From contig NZ_CP107964.1 of NCBI RefSeq assembly GCF_041434935.1, forward strand, positions 1,178,001 through 1,242,000: DNA of 64,000 nucleotides, in the 5' to 3' direction. The DNA is from Kitasatospora sp. NBC_00374. GTDB taxonomy: Bacteria; Actinomycetota; Actinomycetes; Streptomycetales; Streptomycetaceae. Below, one piece after another: positions 38,224 through 47,667 of this stretch. The position numbers and the translations under genes are program-made. Under the pieces are notes generated by a model. It did no database searches. It saw nothing but the letters and a program-made list of their open reading frames with translations, and was not told where the DNA came from. How positions within the stretch are numbered: the first letter of the stretch is position 1; each line of letters opens with the position of its first letter.

Positions 38224-39426
38224 GTGAACAGACACACCGTCCCCGCCCTGCTCCCCGCCTCCCGTACGACGTCCCGCCGCGTGGCTCTGGCCTCGGTCCT
38301 CACCGCGGTCGCCCTGTCCACCACCGGCTGCAACGGACTGCTCGGCGGCGGCAGCAGCGAAGACGGCGACAAGGGCCCGATCGTCCTGGGCATGAACATC
38401 CCGCTGTCCGGCAGCAGCGCGGACGTCGGCCCCTACATGCAGAACGGAGCGCAACTCGCGGTCGACGAGATCAACGCGAAGGGCGGCGTCCTCGGCCGGA
38501 AGCTGCGGCTCCAGGTGGAGGACGACGCCTGCGACCCGAAGACCGCGGTCGCGGCGGCCAACAAGCTCGTCGCGGCGCACGCGGCCGTCTCGGTCGGCGG
38601 CTACTGTTCGGGCGCAACCCTGCCCACGCTCCCGATCTTCGACAAGCAGAAGATCCCCATGGTCATTCCAGCCGCCAACTCCAACCAACTCGTGGCCCAG
38701 CACCTCAAGCACGTCTTCCTCATCAACGGCACCGGAAAGCAGCAGGCGGCCGCCGCCGTCGCCTGGCTGAGGAAGGACGGGGCCAGGAACGTCGCGGTCA
38801 TGGACGACAACACCAGCTACTCCAAGGACATCGCCGACCTCACCTCGGCCCAGTTGGGTACGGCGGGGGCTCCGGCCAAGGCCACCGAGGAGGCGGTCAA
38901 CCCCGGCGAGAGCGACTACGGCCCGAGTGTCACCGCCGTGCTGAAGTCGAACCCCGACTACATCTACTGGACCGGCTACTACCAGGAGGGCGGTCTGCTC
39001 ATCCGCCAGTTCCGTCAGGCCGGGTACAAGGGGAAGTTCCTCGTCGGCGATGGCTCGGTCGACCCCAAGCTCGTCCGGATCGCAGGTTCCCCCAACGGTG
39101 AGGGCGTCTACGCGACCATGACGCAGACGCCGCAGACCACGCCGGGTGCCGAGAGCTGGATCGCCTCCTACAAGCAGAAGTTCGGCGCGGAGCCCGGCCC
39201 GTACGCCACCCAGTCCTACGACGCCGTGCGGGTCGCCGCCGAGGCCGTCAAGGCGGCCGGCAGCACCGACGGGGACAAGGTCGCCGCCTCGCTCGAGAGC
39301 CTGAAGGGCTTCAAGATCTTCTCCGGCCCCCTGACGTTCACCGCCGACCACACGCTGAGCAACGGCGGCTTCGCGATCCTCACCGTCAAGAACGGCGAGT
39401 TCGTCCTGCAGGACTCCCTCAACTAG
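38224..39426 (+). CDS. livK: Branched-chain amino acid ABC transporter, substrate-binding lipoprotein
   Basis: 400 residues from GTG 38224 (AGGAG upstream). It has a lipoprotein signal with lipobox LSTTGC at about residues 32-37. It is a type I periplasmic-binding fold: IVLGMNIPLSGSSADVGPYM, QLAVDEINAKGGVLGRKLRL, YIYWTGYYQEGGLLIRQFRQ, GPYATQSYDAVRVAAEAVKA. It delivers Leu/Ile/Val or similar amino acids to LivHM. It is first gene of a five-gene operon, 15 bp before livH. Confidence 0.92.
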   Translation: MNRHTVPALLPASRTTSRRVALASVLTAVALSTTGCNGLLGGGSSEDGDKGPIVLGMNIPLSGSSADVGPYMQNGAQLAVDEINAKGGVLGRKLRLQVEDDACDPKTAVAAANKLVAAHAAVSVGGYCSGATLPTLPIFDKQKIPMVIPAANSNQLVAQHLKHVFLINGTGKQQAAAAVAWLRKDGARNVAVMDDNTSYSKDIADLTSAQLGTAGAPAKATEEAVNPGESDYGPSVTAVLKSNPDYIYWTGYYQEGGLLIRQFRQAGYKGKFLVGDGSVDPKLVRIAGSPNGEGVYATMTQTPQTTPGAESWIASYKQKFGAEPGPYATQSYDAVRVAAEAVKAAGSTDGDKVAASLESLKGFKIFSGPLTFTADHTLSNGGFAILTVKNGEFVLQDSLN

Positions 39427-39441
39427 CCCGAGGGGTTTCGC

Positions 39442-40335
39442 ATGTCACAGCTCATCTGGAACGGACTGTTCGTCGGTTCCTTCTACGCCCTGGTCGCGCT
39501 CGGCTACAGCATGGTCTACGGGATCATCAAGCTGCTCAACTTCGCCCACGGCGACCTCTACATGCTCGGAGCGTTCTCCGGGTACGCGACGCTCGGCGCA
39601 CTGGGCGGCGCCGTCCCCGGCGGTTCGCTGATCGCCCTGCTCGCCGTGCTCGGGCTGACCATGCTGGTGACCGGCCTGAGCGGCGTCGCACTGGAGCGCG
39701 TGGCCTACCGGCCACTGCGCGGAGCGCCACGGCTCTCGCTGCTGATCACCGCGGTGGGCGCGTCGTTCGCGCTGGAATACGGCGTCCGCCTCGTCGCGGG
39801 TCCCAACCCGCAGGTCTATCCGGTACGTCTCGACGGCACCGGCATGTCGGTGCTCGGCGCCAGGATCACCCTTCAGCAGCTCGCGCTCATGGCGGTCGCC
39901 GTCGGGCTGATGGTGGCACTCAACGCCCTGGTCATGCGCAGCCGCCAGGGCCGCGCGATGCGCGCCATCGCGCTCGATCCGAAAGCCTGCCTGATGATGG
40001 GCGTCGACGTCGACGCGGTCATCTCCCGCACCTTCTTCATCGGGTCGGCCCTGGCGGGCGCCGCCGGAGTCATGTCCGGCGCCTACTACGGAAAGATCGA
40101 CTTTCTGATGGGCTTCATCATCGGGCTCAAGGCGTTCACCGCGGCCGTCATCGGTGGCATCGGCAACATGAAGGGCACCATGCTGGGCGGCCTGGTCCTG
40201 GGCCTGCTGGAGTCCTTCAGTACCGACTGGTTCGGGGGCGAGTGGCGAGACGTGTTCGCCTTCGGTTTCCTCATCCTCTTCCTGACCGTGCGGCCGACGG
40301 GCCTGCTCGGCGAGCGTGTGACGGAGCGAGTGTGA
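39442..40335 (+). CDS. livH: Branched-chain amino acid ABC permease LivH
   Basis: 297 residues with eight or so membrane helices. Signatures: LVALGYSMVYGIIKLLNFAH near the N-terminus and the cytoplasmic coupling EAA-like loop RQGRAMRAIALDPKACLMMG. C-terminal GLLGERVTERV ends one base into the livM start (TGATG). Confidence 0.93.
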   Translation: MSQLIWNGLFVGSFYALVALGYSMVYGIIKLLNFAHGDLYMLGAFSGYATLGALGGAVPGGSLIALLAVLGLTMLVTGLSGVALERVAYRPLRGAPRLSLLITAVGASFALEYGVRLVAGPNPQVYPVRLDGTGMSVLGARITLQQLALMAVAVGLMVALNALVMRSRQGRAMRAIALDPKACLMMGVDVDAVISRTFFIGSALAGAAGVMSGAYYGKIDFLMGFIIGLKAFTAAVIGGIGNMKGTMLGGLVLGLLESFSTDWFGGEWRDVFAFGFLILFLTVRPTGLLGERVTERV

Positions 40336-41372
40336 TGACAGCCGTCCAGAACCCACCGGTCAAGCCCGTCAGGGGCCGCGGCCCCTCCGTCGTCACGCGG
40401 CTGCTGGAAAGCCGCAGGCTCGGCTGGGGCGGGCTCGCGCTCGGCCTGCTCGCCCCGTTCGTCACCGCCACTCCGTACGCGCTGAACGTGATGACCAGCG
40501 CGGCCGTCTTCGTGATGCTCACCGTCGGTCTGAACATCGTCGTCGGCTACTGCGGACTGCTCGACCTCGGCTTCGCCGCCTTCCTTGCCGTGGGCGCGTA
40601 CACCGGCGGGGTACTCGCCACGCGGCTGGAGCTCCCGCTCCTGGCCACCGTGCCGGCCGTCGTCGTGGCAACCGTGGTGGCCGGAGTGGTGATCGGAGGT
40701 CCGACGCTGCGGCTGCGCAGCGACTACCTGGCAATCGTCACCCTCGGCTTCGGCGAGATCATCCGGATCGTCGCGAACAACCTGGACGTCACCGGCGGCC
40801 CTTCCGGCATCTACGGCATCCCGGGCCTGCTCGGCGACCGGCTCTCCGACCCGGTCGTCTTCTACTACACCACCGTGGTGATCGTCTCGGTCGCGGTGCT
40901 GTTCGCCGCGCGACTCGGCCGCTCCCGGATAGGCCGCGCCTGGCGATTCGTCCGTGAGGACGAGGACGCGGCCGAGGCCAGCGGGATCAACACGTACCGG
41001 GTCAAGCTGGCCGCCTATGTCGCGGGCGCGGTCTGGGGTGGGCTCTCGGGCGTGCTGTTCGCAGCCCAGCTCTCGGCGATCTCCCCGGCCAGCTTCACCT
41101 TCCTGCAGTCCGCCCTCGTCCTGATGGCAGTCGTGCTGGGCGGCATGGGCTCCACCCGTGGCGTCGTGGTCGGTGCCGTGGTGATCAGCCTGCTGCCCGA
41201 GCTGTTGCGGGACCTGGCCGACTACCGGTTCTTCGTCTTCGGCGTGTTGCTCATCGTCGTGATGCTGCTCCGCCCGCAGGGGCTGTGGCCACACCGCTCG
41301 CGCGAACCCGACGACCCGGCGACGCGGAGCACAGCCGGTGCCGACGACCTGCCGGCGAAGGAGGAGAAGTGA
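40335..41372 (+). CDS. livM: Branched-chain amino acid ABC permease LivM
   Basis: 345 residues from ATG 40335 overlapping the livH stop; GTG at 40332 is also in frame. Membrane permease with VGYCGLLDLGFAAFLAVGAY, RLRSDYLAIVTLGFGEIIRI, and the coupling loop GRAWRFVREDEDAAEASGIN. The C-terminus is a hydrophilic tail after RPQGLWPHRS. Confidence 0.93.
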   Translation: MTAVQNPPVKPVRGRGPSVVTRLLESRRLGWGGLALGLLAPFVTATPYALNVMTSAAVFVMLTVGLNIVVGYCGLLDLGFAAFLAVGAYTGGVLATRLELPLLATVPAVVVATVVAGVVIGGPTLRLRSDYLAIVTLGFGEIIRIVANNLDVTGGPSGIYGIPGLLGDRLSDPVVFYYTTVVIVSVAVLFAARLGRSRIGRAWRFVREDEDAAEASGINTYRVKLAAYVAGAVWGGLSGVLFAAQLSAISPASFTFLQSALVLMAVVLGGMGSTRGVVVGAVVISLLPELLRDLADYRFFVFGVLLIVVMLLRPQGLWPHRSREPDDPATRSTAGADDLPAKEEK

Positions 41373-42187
41373 TTCTCGAAGTCAGTGATCTGCGGCTGGC
41401 CTTCGGCGGAGTCCGCGCGGTCGACGGCCTCGGCTTCGCCGTCGGTGAGAGCGAGATCGTCTCGGTCATCGGCCCCAACGGCGCGGGGAAGACCTCGGCG
41501 TTCAACTGCGTCAGCGGGTTCTACAAGCCGACCGGTGGCACCGTCCGGCTGGCCGGTGAGCAGGTGACCGGCCTGCGCCCGTCGGCGATCGCCGCCCGCG
41601 GCCTCGCCCGTACCTTCCAGAACCTGCGGCTGTTCGGCGAGTTGTCGGTGCTGGACAACGTGCGCGCCGGCACCCACCTGTGGCTGAAACAGAGCCCCCT
41701 CGACGCGATGCTGCACACCCCCCGCTACCGGCGCAGCGAGCGCGAGAGCACCCATGAGGCCGACAAGTGGCTGGACTTCGTCGAGCTCCGTGGCGACCGG
41801 GCCGGTCTCGTACGTCACCTGCCGTACGGTGAGCAGCGCCGGGTGGAGATCGCCCGCGCGCTGGCCCGGCGGCCGAAGCTGCTGCTGCTCGACGAGCCGG
41901 CCGCCGGGCTCAACCACGGTGAGAAGGCCGAACTGCTCACCTTGATCCGCCGGATCCGGGAACTGGGCGTGGCGATCGCGCTCATCGAACACGACATGGG
42001 CCTGGTCATGGAGGTGTCCGAGCGGGTGGTCGTGCTGAACTTCGGCCGGGTGATCGCGGAGGGCCCTCCGGAGGACATACGGCGGAACCCCGCAGTCGTC
42101 GAGGCCTATCTCGGCCGGGACGACGCGGACGAAGAGGTTCCTGCCGCTCGCGCCGAACTCGAAGGGGAAGGGGCACCGCATGCTTGA
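41369..42187 (+). CDS. livG: Branched-chain amino acid ABC transporter ATPase LivG
   Basis: 272 residues from GTG 41369, overlapping livM by 4 bp; GGAGGAG lies just upstream. Walker A GPNGAGKTS, Q-loop region RTFQNLRLFGELSVLDNV, signature LPYGEQRRVEIARAL, Walker B LLLLDEPAAGLNHGE, H-loop IALIEHDMGLVMEVSERVVV. It supplies ATP hydrolysis with LivF. Confidence 0.94.
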   Translation: MILEVSDLRLAFGGVRAVDGLGFAVGESEIVSVIGPNGAGKTSAFNCVSGFYKPTGGTVRLAGEQVTGLRPSAIAARGLARTFQNLRLFGELSVLDNVRAGTHLWLKQSPLDAMLHTPRYRRSERESTHEADKWLDFVELRGDRAGLVRHLPYGEQRRVEIARALARRPKLLLLDEPAAGLNHGEKAELLTLIRRIRELGVAIALIEHDMGLVMEVSERVVVLNFGRVIAEGPPEDIRRNPAVVEAYLGRDDADEEVPAARAELEGEGAPHA

Positions 42188-42890
42188 GATCTGTGGCCTC
42201 GACGTCGCCTACGGCGGAGTGCGGGCGCTGCGCGGGCTCGACCTCGCGGTGGGCGAGGGAGAGACCGTCGCCCTGCTCGGCAACAACGGTGCGGGCAAGA
42301 CCACCACGCTGTCGGCCGTGTCCGGGCTGGTGAGACCGTCATCGGGCAGGATCGTGTACGCGGGTGAGGACATCACGAGGATGGCTCCGCCGAGAATCGT
42401 CGGACGTGGAGTGGTGCACGTGCCCGAGGGCCGGCGGGTCTTCAGCACGCTGACCGTGCACGAAAACCTGCTGATCGGCGGGTATCTGGTGCGCGACGGC
42501 GCCGAGCTCGCCCGCCGGGTCGCCCAGGTCTACGAACTGCTGCCGCGGTTGGCGGAACGGCGAACCCAGCACGGCGGGACGCTTTCCGGCGGCGAGCAGC
42601 AGATGCTGGCGATGGGCCGTGCCCTTGTCGCCCGCCCCAGTCTGCTGATGCTGGACGAACCCTCGATGGGTCTGGCCCCGATCATGGTCACCGCGGTGAT
42701 GGAGGTGATCAGGGACATCACCCTCGGTGGCACGGCGGTACTGCTCGTCGAACAGAATGCCAGGGCCGCGCTGAAGATCGCGCATCGGGGATATGTGATC
42801 GAGAACGGGGAGACGGTACTGGAAGGCACAGCGGCCGAGCTGTCCGCCGACACCCGTGTCGCCGAGGCCTATCTGGGTGGCGCGTCCTGA
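42180..42890 (+). CDS. livF: Branched-chain amino acid ABC transporter ATPase LivF
   Basis: 236 residues from ATG 42180, overlapping livG by 8 bp. Walker A GNNGAGKTT, HVPEGRRVFSTLTVHENLLI, signature LSGGEQQMLAMGRAL, Walker B LLMLDEPSMGLAPIM, and VLLVEQNARAALKIAHRGYV. It completes the LivKHMGF set. Confidence 0.94.
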   Translation: MLEICGLDVAYGGVRALRGLDLAVGEGETVALLGNNGAGKTTTLSAVSGLVRPSSGRIVYAGEDITRMAPPRIVGRGVVHVPEGRRVFSTLTVHENLLIGGYLVRDGAELARRVAQVYELLPRLAERRTQHGGTLSGGEQQMLAMGRALVARPSLLMLDEPSMGLAPIMVTAVMEVIRDITLGGTAVLLVEQNARAALKIAHRGYVIENGETVLEGTAAELSADTRVAEAYLGGAS

Positions 42891-43252
42891 CCGGACCGCG
42901 CAACCTCCGGGCCGGTTCGGGAGAGGTCGACGGTGCTGCCCCGACGGGGGCCGAATGGCCTTCCGGGTGGTGCCCGGCTACGGCTACGTCACGATCACCT
43001 CCGTCCGCAGCGGCACCCAGCCCAACTGTCCGATCCGCAACGATCAGTGAGTGGCCATCAAGTCGCGGTACCAGGCGCGGGCCACCGTCCGGACGATCGC
43101 GACCGAGCCGGGTCGATGCCCGTGCTCGATCAGTCGGGAGGTCAGACGGAACTGTCCTCCCGACAGCCGCGGATACCGGCCTCACACCGCTTCGCTCCCG
43201 CCACTGCGGTCACGGCTTTCGGCAAGGACGGCGCCATGCTTGGAGTCGGCGT
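42891..43252. other. Intergenic with short repeat fragment
   Basis: At about 43049-43072 the sequence GTGGCCATCAAGTCGCGGTA plus CCAGG matches the 3' coding edge of the GH1 repeat copies. A plus-strand frame ending at 43050 (RVVPGYGYVTITSVRSGTQP) has some protein character but no recognised family. Confidence 0.4.
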
Positions 43253-43747
43253 TCAGGAGGGTGCGGTGTGGTGTTCCGCAGGGATGACAACGACCGGGAG
43301 GCGGGCGTGGTGGACGATCTCGGTACTGGTCGAGCCGAGGGCGAGGCGTCCCCAGGCACCCGATCCGCGGGAGCCGACCACGAGCAGGCAGGCGTCCTTG
43401 CTCGCTTCGAGGAGGACCTGAGCCGGACGGCCGGGTTCGCAGACGATCTCCACCTCCACGGACGGTCCGCCGAGTTGTTGCTGCAGTTCTTCGACTGACT
43501 CGGCCAAGGCCTGCGTAACGAGATCGCGCTGCTGCGGGACAGGGCCGCTGCCGGGGTCGGAGGCGGCCATCCATTCGAAGCCGGAGTGCCGGGTGGGGGT
43601 GTACTCGTACGCGCAGACGGCCCGCAGGCCGGTACCACGCAGTTGGGCCTCGCGGAGCGCGAAGGTCACAGCCTGCCGGGCTGGGGCCGAACCGTCCGTA
43701 CCGACCACGATCGGGCCGACCGGGTGGGGAACGGGAGGATCGGTCAT
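43253..43747 (-). CDS. Universal stress protein (UspA family)
   Basis: 164 residues from ATG 43747 (GGAGG 6 bases upstream). Usp fold with IVVGTDGSAPARQAVTFALR at the N-terminus and the ATP-binding loop LLVVGSRGSGAWGRLALGST ending in HHARLPVVVIP. A single Usp domain, with the G-2x-G-9x-G-S/T ATP motif intact. It probably binds ATP and responds to stress or hypoxia. Confidence 0.9.
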   Translation of the reverse strand: MTDPPVPHPVGPIVVGTDGSAPARQAVTFALREAQLRGTGLRAVCAYEYTPTRHSGFEWMAASDPGSGPVPQQRDLVTQALAESVEELQQQLGGPSVEVEIVCEPGRPAQVLLEASKDACLLVVGSRGSGAWGRLALGSTSTEIVHHARLPVVVIPAEHHTAPS

Positions 43748-44244
43748 CGGTGACCTCCAAGGATTCGGCGGGCGTGGAGGCGTCCGGCGTCGCGGCGCGT
43801 GCGGGGGTGGGGTCTGCGCTGCCGTCTGTTGCCGGGTGCACTTCCCAGCCTGCCCCTGCCCGTCCATGGGCACCAGCGCAGGGATGAGCCGTACCCGCTC
43901 GGACACATCGGGTTGCTCTCGTCTGCCGCAGTGTGGTGAACCGGTGCCTCGGGTTCCAGGGCGATCCGAATCCCGTCCGGCTCATTGACGAGCACTCCGA
44001 TGCCGTAGAAGGCGGCCTCCGCCAACATCTCGTCCAACCCTGCGTGCGGGACCTCGTCGAGTAGGACAGCCCGGCGGCACAGTGGTGCGAACCGGCCTGC
44101 GCGCTCCAGACCCGTCCGCCAACCGGCGGCCCGCACAACCGCGAGCTCAACGGCGAGCGGCCGGACCGCCCGCCGCGTCACCAGATCCGTGAGCGGCCGG
44201 CGTCCAGCACCTCGCACCCTGTCACCGTATCGCGCCCGCTCCAC
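43744..44244 (-). CDS. Hypothetical protein, possibly frameshifted
   Basis: 166 residues. The middle (RPLAVELAVVRAAGWRTGLE, RRAVLLDEVPHAGLDEML, AEAAFYGIGVLVNEPDGIRI) is convincingly protein-like. The last 60 residues are Arg-rich and shadow-like, so an indel near 43920 may have replaced the true C-terminus. The stop overlaps the Usp start (ATGA), which may be coincidence. No family recognised. Confidence 0.4.
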   Translation of the reverse strand: MERARYGDRVRGAGRRPLTDLVTRRAVRPLAVELAVVRAAGWRTGLERAGRFAPLCRRAVLLDEVPHAGLDEMLAEAAFYGIGVLVNEPDGIRIALEPEAPVHHTAADESNPMCPSGYGSSLRWCPWTGRGRLGSAPGNRRQRRPHPRTRRDAGRLHARRILGGHR

Positions 44245-44363
44245 GGCGGCTGCATGACGATGTGCCCTGTGCGGCCGTGGGCCGGGTCTCGATACCGCCC
44301 GGCACGGCGCGCTGCTCGCCCCGGCGTAGCGGCCAGGTCAGCGGATCACTCCAGGACGATCGG

Positions 44364-46739
44364 TTAGTCCTGGCCCTGGGGGGCGCTCCAGTCTGTGGGC
44401 GTCCAGGCGGTGGCCGGTTCACCGGTGGTGGCGTCGAGTCGCTGTTGTGCGGCAGCGGCCCGGGGATGGCGGATCTCCCGATAGAGGCGCAGTGCTTCCT
44501 GCCAGACGTCCCGGGCCTTGCCGATGTGGCCGGCGGTGGCATGGGCCTCGCCGATGCCCATGCACGAGTCGGCCTGGAGGAAGTTGTCCGCGAGGTGCAG
44601 GCCGAGGTCCTGTTGTTGGCGGTAGAGATGGATCGAGGATTCGGTGTCTCCGTCCACCAGGTGGTACCAGGCGAGGTTTCCGATGGCCAGTGCCTCGCTG
44701 CGGCGGTCGTCGACGCGCCGGTAGATCGCGAGGGCTTCGTGGGTGTCGGTGACGGCCTGGGCGACGTGTCCCAGTCGCTCGTGGAGTACGCCTCGGTTCA
44801 GTAGCGCTGTCGCGCGAGGGCGAAGGCTCTGTGGGCTGTCGAGGAGTTCGAGTGCCTGGGTGCACAGGTGGACCGCTTGGCTGTAGTCCCCCCGGCTCGC
44901 CTGGACCGCGACGAGATCGACCAGTGCCCCGCCCTCGCCGGCCCGGTCGCCGATGGCCTGGTAGACCTGCCGGGCCCTCAGGTAGCTGTCCTCGGCTGCG
45001 TCGAGCCGGTCCGTGGCCCAGTGGATCCGGCCTACGCCGGACAGCATCAGCGCCTCAGCGGCTCGATCGCCGCAGGCCTGAGCGGCCTCCACTGCGAGTT
45101 GTTGCAAGGCCAGGTAGTCGTCGAAGTGGTGGCGTACGACGCGGAACTGCTTCTGCACCAGGGCGATCTGCCACACCCGCCGGTGAAGTCCGGCTTTCGC
45201 GGCGGACATCTGGATGGCGGTGAGGTTCTCCCGTTCCCGGTCGAACCAGGTCAGGCCCGCCTCGTAGCTGTCGAATGCCTCGGGCTGGACAGACCAGTCG
45301 GGAGGGCCCAGGGTCGGGGACGGCGTGTTGATCGCCACGGCCGCGGCATGGCCGGTGGCCACCGCCCAGTCCGCCAGTCGGGCCAGTGGGGCGGCCGGGT
45401 CCGGCTCCGGTTCGGCTCCGGCCAGTTCGACCGCGAACAGGCGCAGCAGGTCGTGGAGTTCGTAGCGGCCGGGTGTGCTCTGGTGGACGAGGTTCTCGTC
45501 CTGGAGCGATTCGAGGGCGTCATCAGCATCGCCGACGGGGATTCCCGCGAGGGCGGCGACAAGGACAGGGGTGACGTCGGGGCCCGGATGGCAGCCGAGC
45601 AGACGGAAGACCCGCTGAAGCGGTGCTGTGAGGCCTTGGTAGGAGAGGTCGAAGACGGGGCGCAGCGCCCGGCCGCCGGCGCGGATCGCTTCCAGGCGGC
45701 CGGTTTGCAGCCGGTTGCCCAGGTCCTCGAGGGTCCAGGCGGGCCGGGATCGCAGTCGGGCCGCAACCAGGGCGAGGGCCAGCGGGAGGCGGTCGCAGTA
45801 CTCCACGATGCGTGTTGCAGCTTCGGGTTCCGCGGCGACGCGGTCGAGACCGGCGATCCGCTTCAGCAGGTCCAGCGATTCCGCTTCGGAGAAGGTGTCG
45901 ACGGGCTGCGGATGCGCGCCGTCGAGGCCGGCGAGGCTGCGTCGGCTGGTGATGAGGACCAGGCAGTCGGGGTTGGCCGGGATCAGGTCGCGGACCTGTT
46001 CTTCCTCGGAGGCGTTGTCCAGCAGGATCAGCGCGGCGCGGGTGCGTAGCCGGTCGCGGTACATCGCCGACCGCTCGTCCCTGTCGGCGGGGATCTGCTG
46101 GGCGGGCACGCCCAGGTGGCGCAGGAAGGACTCGAGCACCGTGGAGGGGTCTGCGGGTGGCAGCTCGGGGTCGAAGCCTCGGAGGTTCACGTGGAGTTGG
46201 AGGTCCGCGTAGTGGCCCGCGCGTACCAGTTCGTGGGCGGCGCGGATGGCAAGCTGAGTCTTGCCCACTCCGGCCATGCCTTCGATCGCGGAGATCACGA
46301 CTGTGTTCGCCGCGTCCGAGGTGCGGCGGCGGGTGGCCGTCTCCATGAGCTGGGCGAGTTGTTCCCGGCGGCCGGTGAAGGTGGCCAGATCCGGGGGGAG
46401 CTGGCCGAATACTCCGACGGGTCCGCCGGTCTTGGCCAGTCTGTGGACGTTGGCGTATGCCTCGCGCCAGCGGGCCGTGTCCGCCTCGTCCGCCCCCAAT
46501 GCCCGGACGATGGCGACCACCATGTCCAGGTCCAGGCGCCGCCGATCGGGTCTGAACGCGTCTACGACCGTGGATGCGGAAACCGTGCGGGCCGGTCGCA
46601 TCAGCGGTCCGACGCGTTTGGCCAACGACCGGTACGAGGGCATTCCCGCCCACGCACGAAGCTCACCGAGCAGCCCGATGAACTGGGCGAGGTCCTCGGA
46701 CCGGCTCGGATCCGGCATTCCGTCCCGTTGCTCGCTCAC
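44364..46739 (-). CDS. STAND NTPase regulator: HTH-like, NB-ARC, TPR
   Basis: 791 residues. The N-terminal ~100 residues resemble the helix-turn-helix-like lead of actinomycete STAND regulators (SYRSLAKRVGPLMRPARTVS). NB-ARC: P-loop IEGMAGVGKTQLAIRAAHEL (Walker A 154-161), Walker B ALILLDNASEEEQV, sensor LVLITSRRSLAGLDGA, GLPL-like RLPLALALVAARLRSRP, and a winged-helix MHD-like ELHDLLRLFAVE. The C-terminal half has about seven TPR units (RGVLHERLGHVAQAVTDTHE is one). Such proteins (AfsR/SARP-related without a SARP domain) act as ligand-gated switches. Two secreted small proteins are divergently encoded 220 bp and 930 bp away. Confidence 0.88.
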   Translation of the reverse strand: MSEQRDGMPDPSRSEDLAQFIGLLGELRAWAGMPSYRSLAKRVGPLMRPARTVSASTVVDAFRPDRRRLDLDMVVAIVRALGADEADTARWREAYANVHRLAKTGGPVGVFGQLPPDLATFTGRREQLAQLMETATRRRTSDAANTVVISAIEGMAGVGKTQLAIRAAHELVRAGHYADLQLHVNLRGFDPELPPADPSTVLESFLRHLGVPAQQIPADRDERSAMYRDRLRTRAALILLDNASEEEQVRDLIPANPDCLVLITSRRSLAGLDGAHPQPVDTFSEAESLDLLKRIAGLDRVAAEPEAATRIVEYCDRLPLALALVAARLRSRPAWTLEDLGNRLQTGRLEAIRAGGRALRPVFDLSYQGLTAPLQRVFRLLGCHPGPDVTPVLVAALAGIPVGDADDALESLQDENLVHQSTPGRYELHDLLRLFAVELAGAEPEPDPAAPLARLADWAVATGHAAAVAINTPSPTLGPPDWSVQPEAFDSYEAGLTWFDRERENLTAIQMSAAKAGLHRRVWQIALVQKQFRVVRHHFDDYLALQQLAVEAAQACGDRAAEALMLSGVGRIHWATDRLDAAEDSYLRARQVYQAIGDRAGEGGALVDLVAVQASRGDYSQAVHLCTQALELLDSPQSLRPRATALLNRGVLHERLGHVAQAVTDTHEALAIYRRVDDRRSEALAIGNLAWYHLVDGDTESSIHLYRQQQDLGLHLADNFLQADSCMGIGEAHATAGHIGKARDVWQEALRLYREIRHPRAAAAQQRLDATTGEPATAWTPTDWSAPQGQD

Positions 46740-46958
46740 GACGCCCCCACCCCGAATAGGTCGTGCCCCTGACAGGAGAGTCTAGGAGCGGGTGTACGGG
46801 TTCGTGCGGGAAACGGGACATCACCCGGCCGCCCTGGGCAGCCTGGTCAGGCCGCTTCGCGCAGGGCCGGCACAGGAAAGGTGCCGGCCGTCGACGCGGC
46901 ACCACAGGCGATCCCCGCCCGTCATGGGCTGGGACGTCGCAGCCGCAGAGGAGAGATC

Positions 46959-47399
46959 TTGAACGTCCGGAGCAAACTCGCAGCCGCCGCTCTCACCGGC
47001 GGCCTCGTCCTGGGGGGCGTCACGCTCGCTGCCCCTGCCAGCGCAGCTGTCGCCGGGAACGGCGACTACTGCGGGCCCACCACCCAGGTGGTCCCGGGCG
47101 GCAGCGTGTACGCCAAGGCGTGCGTCTCGATCAACAACGGCGTCTACCAGGCCCACGCGTACGTGACCAGCCAGGGCTTCGGCAACACCTTCGGCGGCTC
47201 GAACGTGTTCATCAACTCCGGCGGGCACTACTACGGCTACGGCGCCTGCAGCTTCCCGTCGAACGCGACGTTCTACAACATGACCTGCTACGGACTCCCC
47301 CAGACGTCGAGCATCAACGGCTACGTCCAGGGCCAGATCGAACTCGTGGTCAACGGCGGCTACTACAAGGCCTTCTCGCCGTCCGAGTACGTCGGCTGA
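46959..47399 (+). CDS. Small secreted protein, unknown function
   Basis: 146 residues from TTG 46959, chosen because GAGGAG lies 5 bases upstream and the signal peptide begins here (NVRSKLAAAALTGGLVLGGV, cleavage near PASAAVAG). The mature part has four Cys (DYCGPTT, AKACVSIN, GACSFPS, NMTCYGL) that could form two disulfides, and is Gly/Tyr/Asn-rich, suggesting a beta-sheet fold. No family recognised. Confidence 0.7.
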   Translation: MNVRSKLAAAALTGGLVLGGVTLAAPASAAVAGNGDYCGPTTQVVPGGSVYAKACVSINNGVYQAHAYVTSQGFGNTFGGSNVFINSGGHYYGYGACSFPSNATFYNMTCYGLPQTSSINGYVQGQIELVVNGGYYKAFSPSEYVG

Positions 47400-47415
47400 G
47401 CCGATCGGCTCAGCC
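47394..47415. terminator. Perfect hairpin overlapping the stop codon
   Basis: GGCTGAGCC and GGCTCAGCC pair around GATC; the first arm contains the TGA stop of the secreted protein. The location argues for transcription termination, without a T-run. Confidence 0.65.
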
Positions 47416-47667
47416 GCACCACTACGGCACCGAACGCGACGCGGGAGCGCCACCGGCGCCTACGACTCCGACAGCGCGGGGTGGCGCCGGGAGCGGTCCA
47501 CGGCACCTCCCAGCCCTGCAGGCGGCAGCCTGAAGGCTGTCCATGCCTGAGGCCAGCCGACCACCGTCCTTGGCCGGCCCCACGGAGCATCCGAGTTCGA
47601 CGGGCGTCGAGCCCGGGGGATGCACACCGGAAACCTTCGAGAACAACCAACACCCACGGAGGGCAAC

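Noticed and set aside
44364..46739. NB-ARC protein considered as part of the VMAP conflict operon
   Set aside because: It is 2.6 kb away, on the other strand, and separated by secreted-protein genes and a repeat; no evidence links them.
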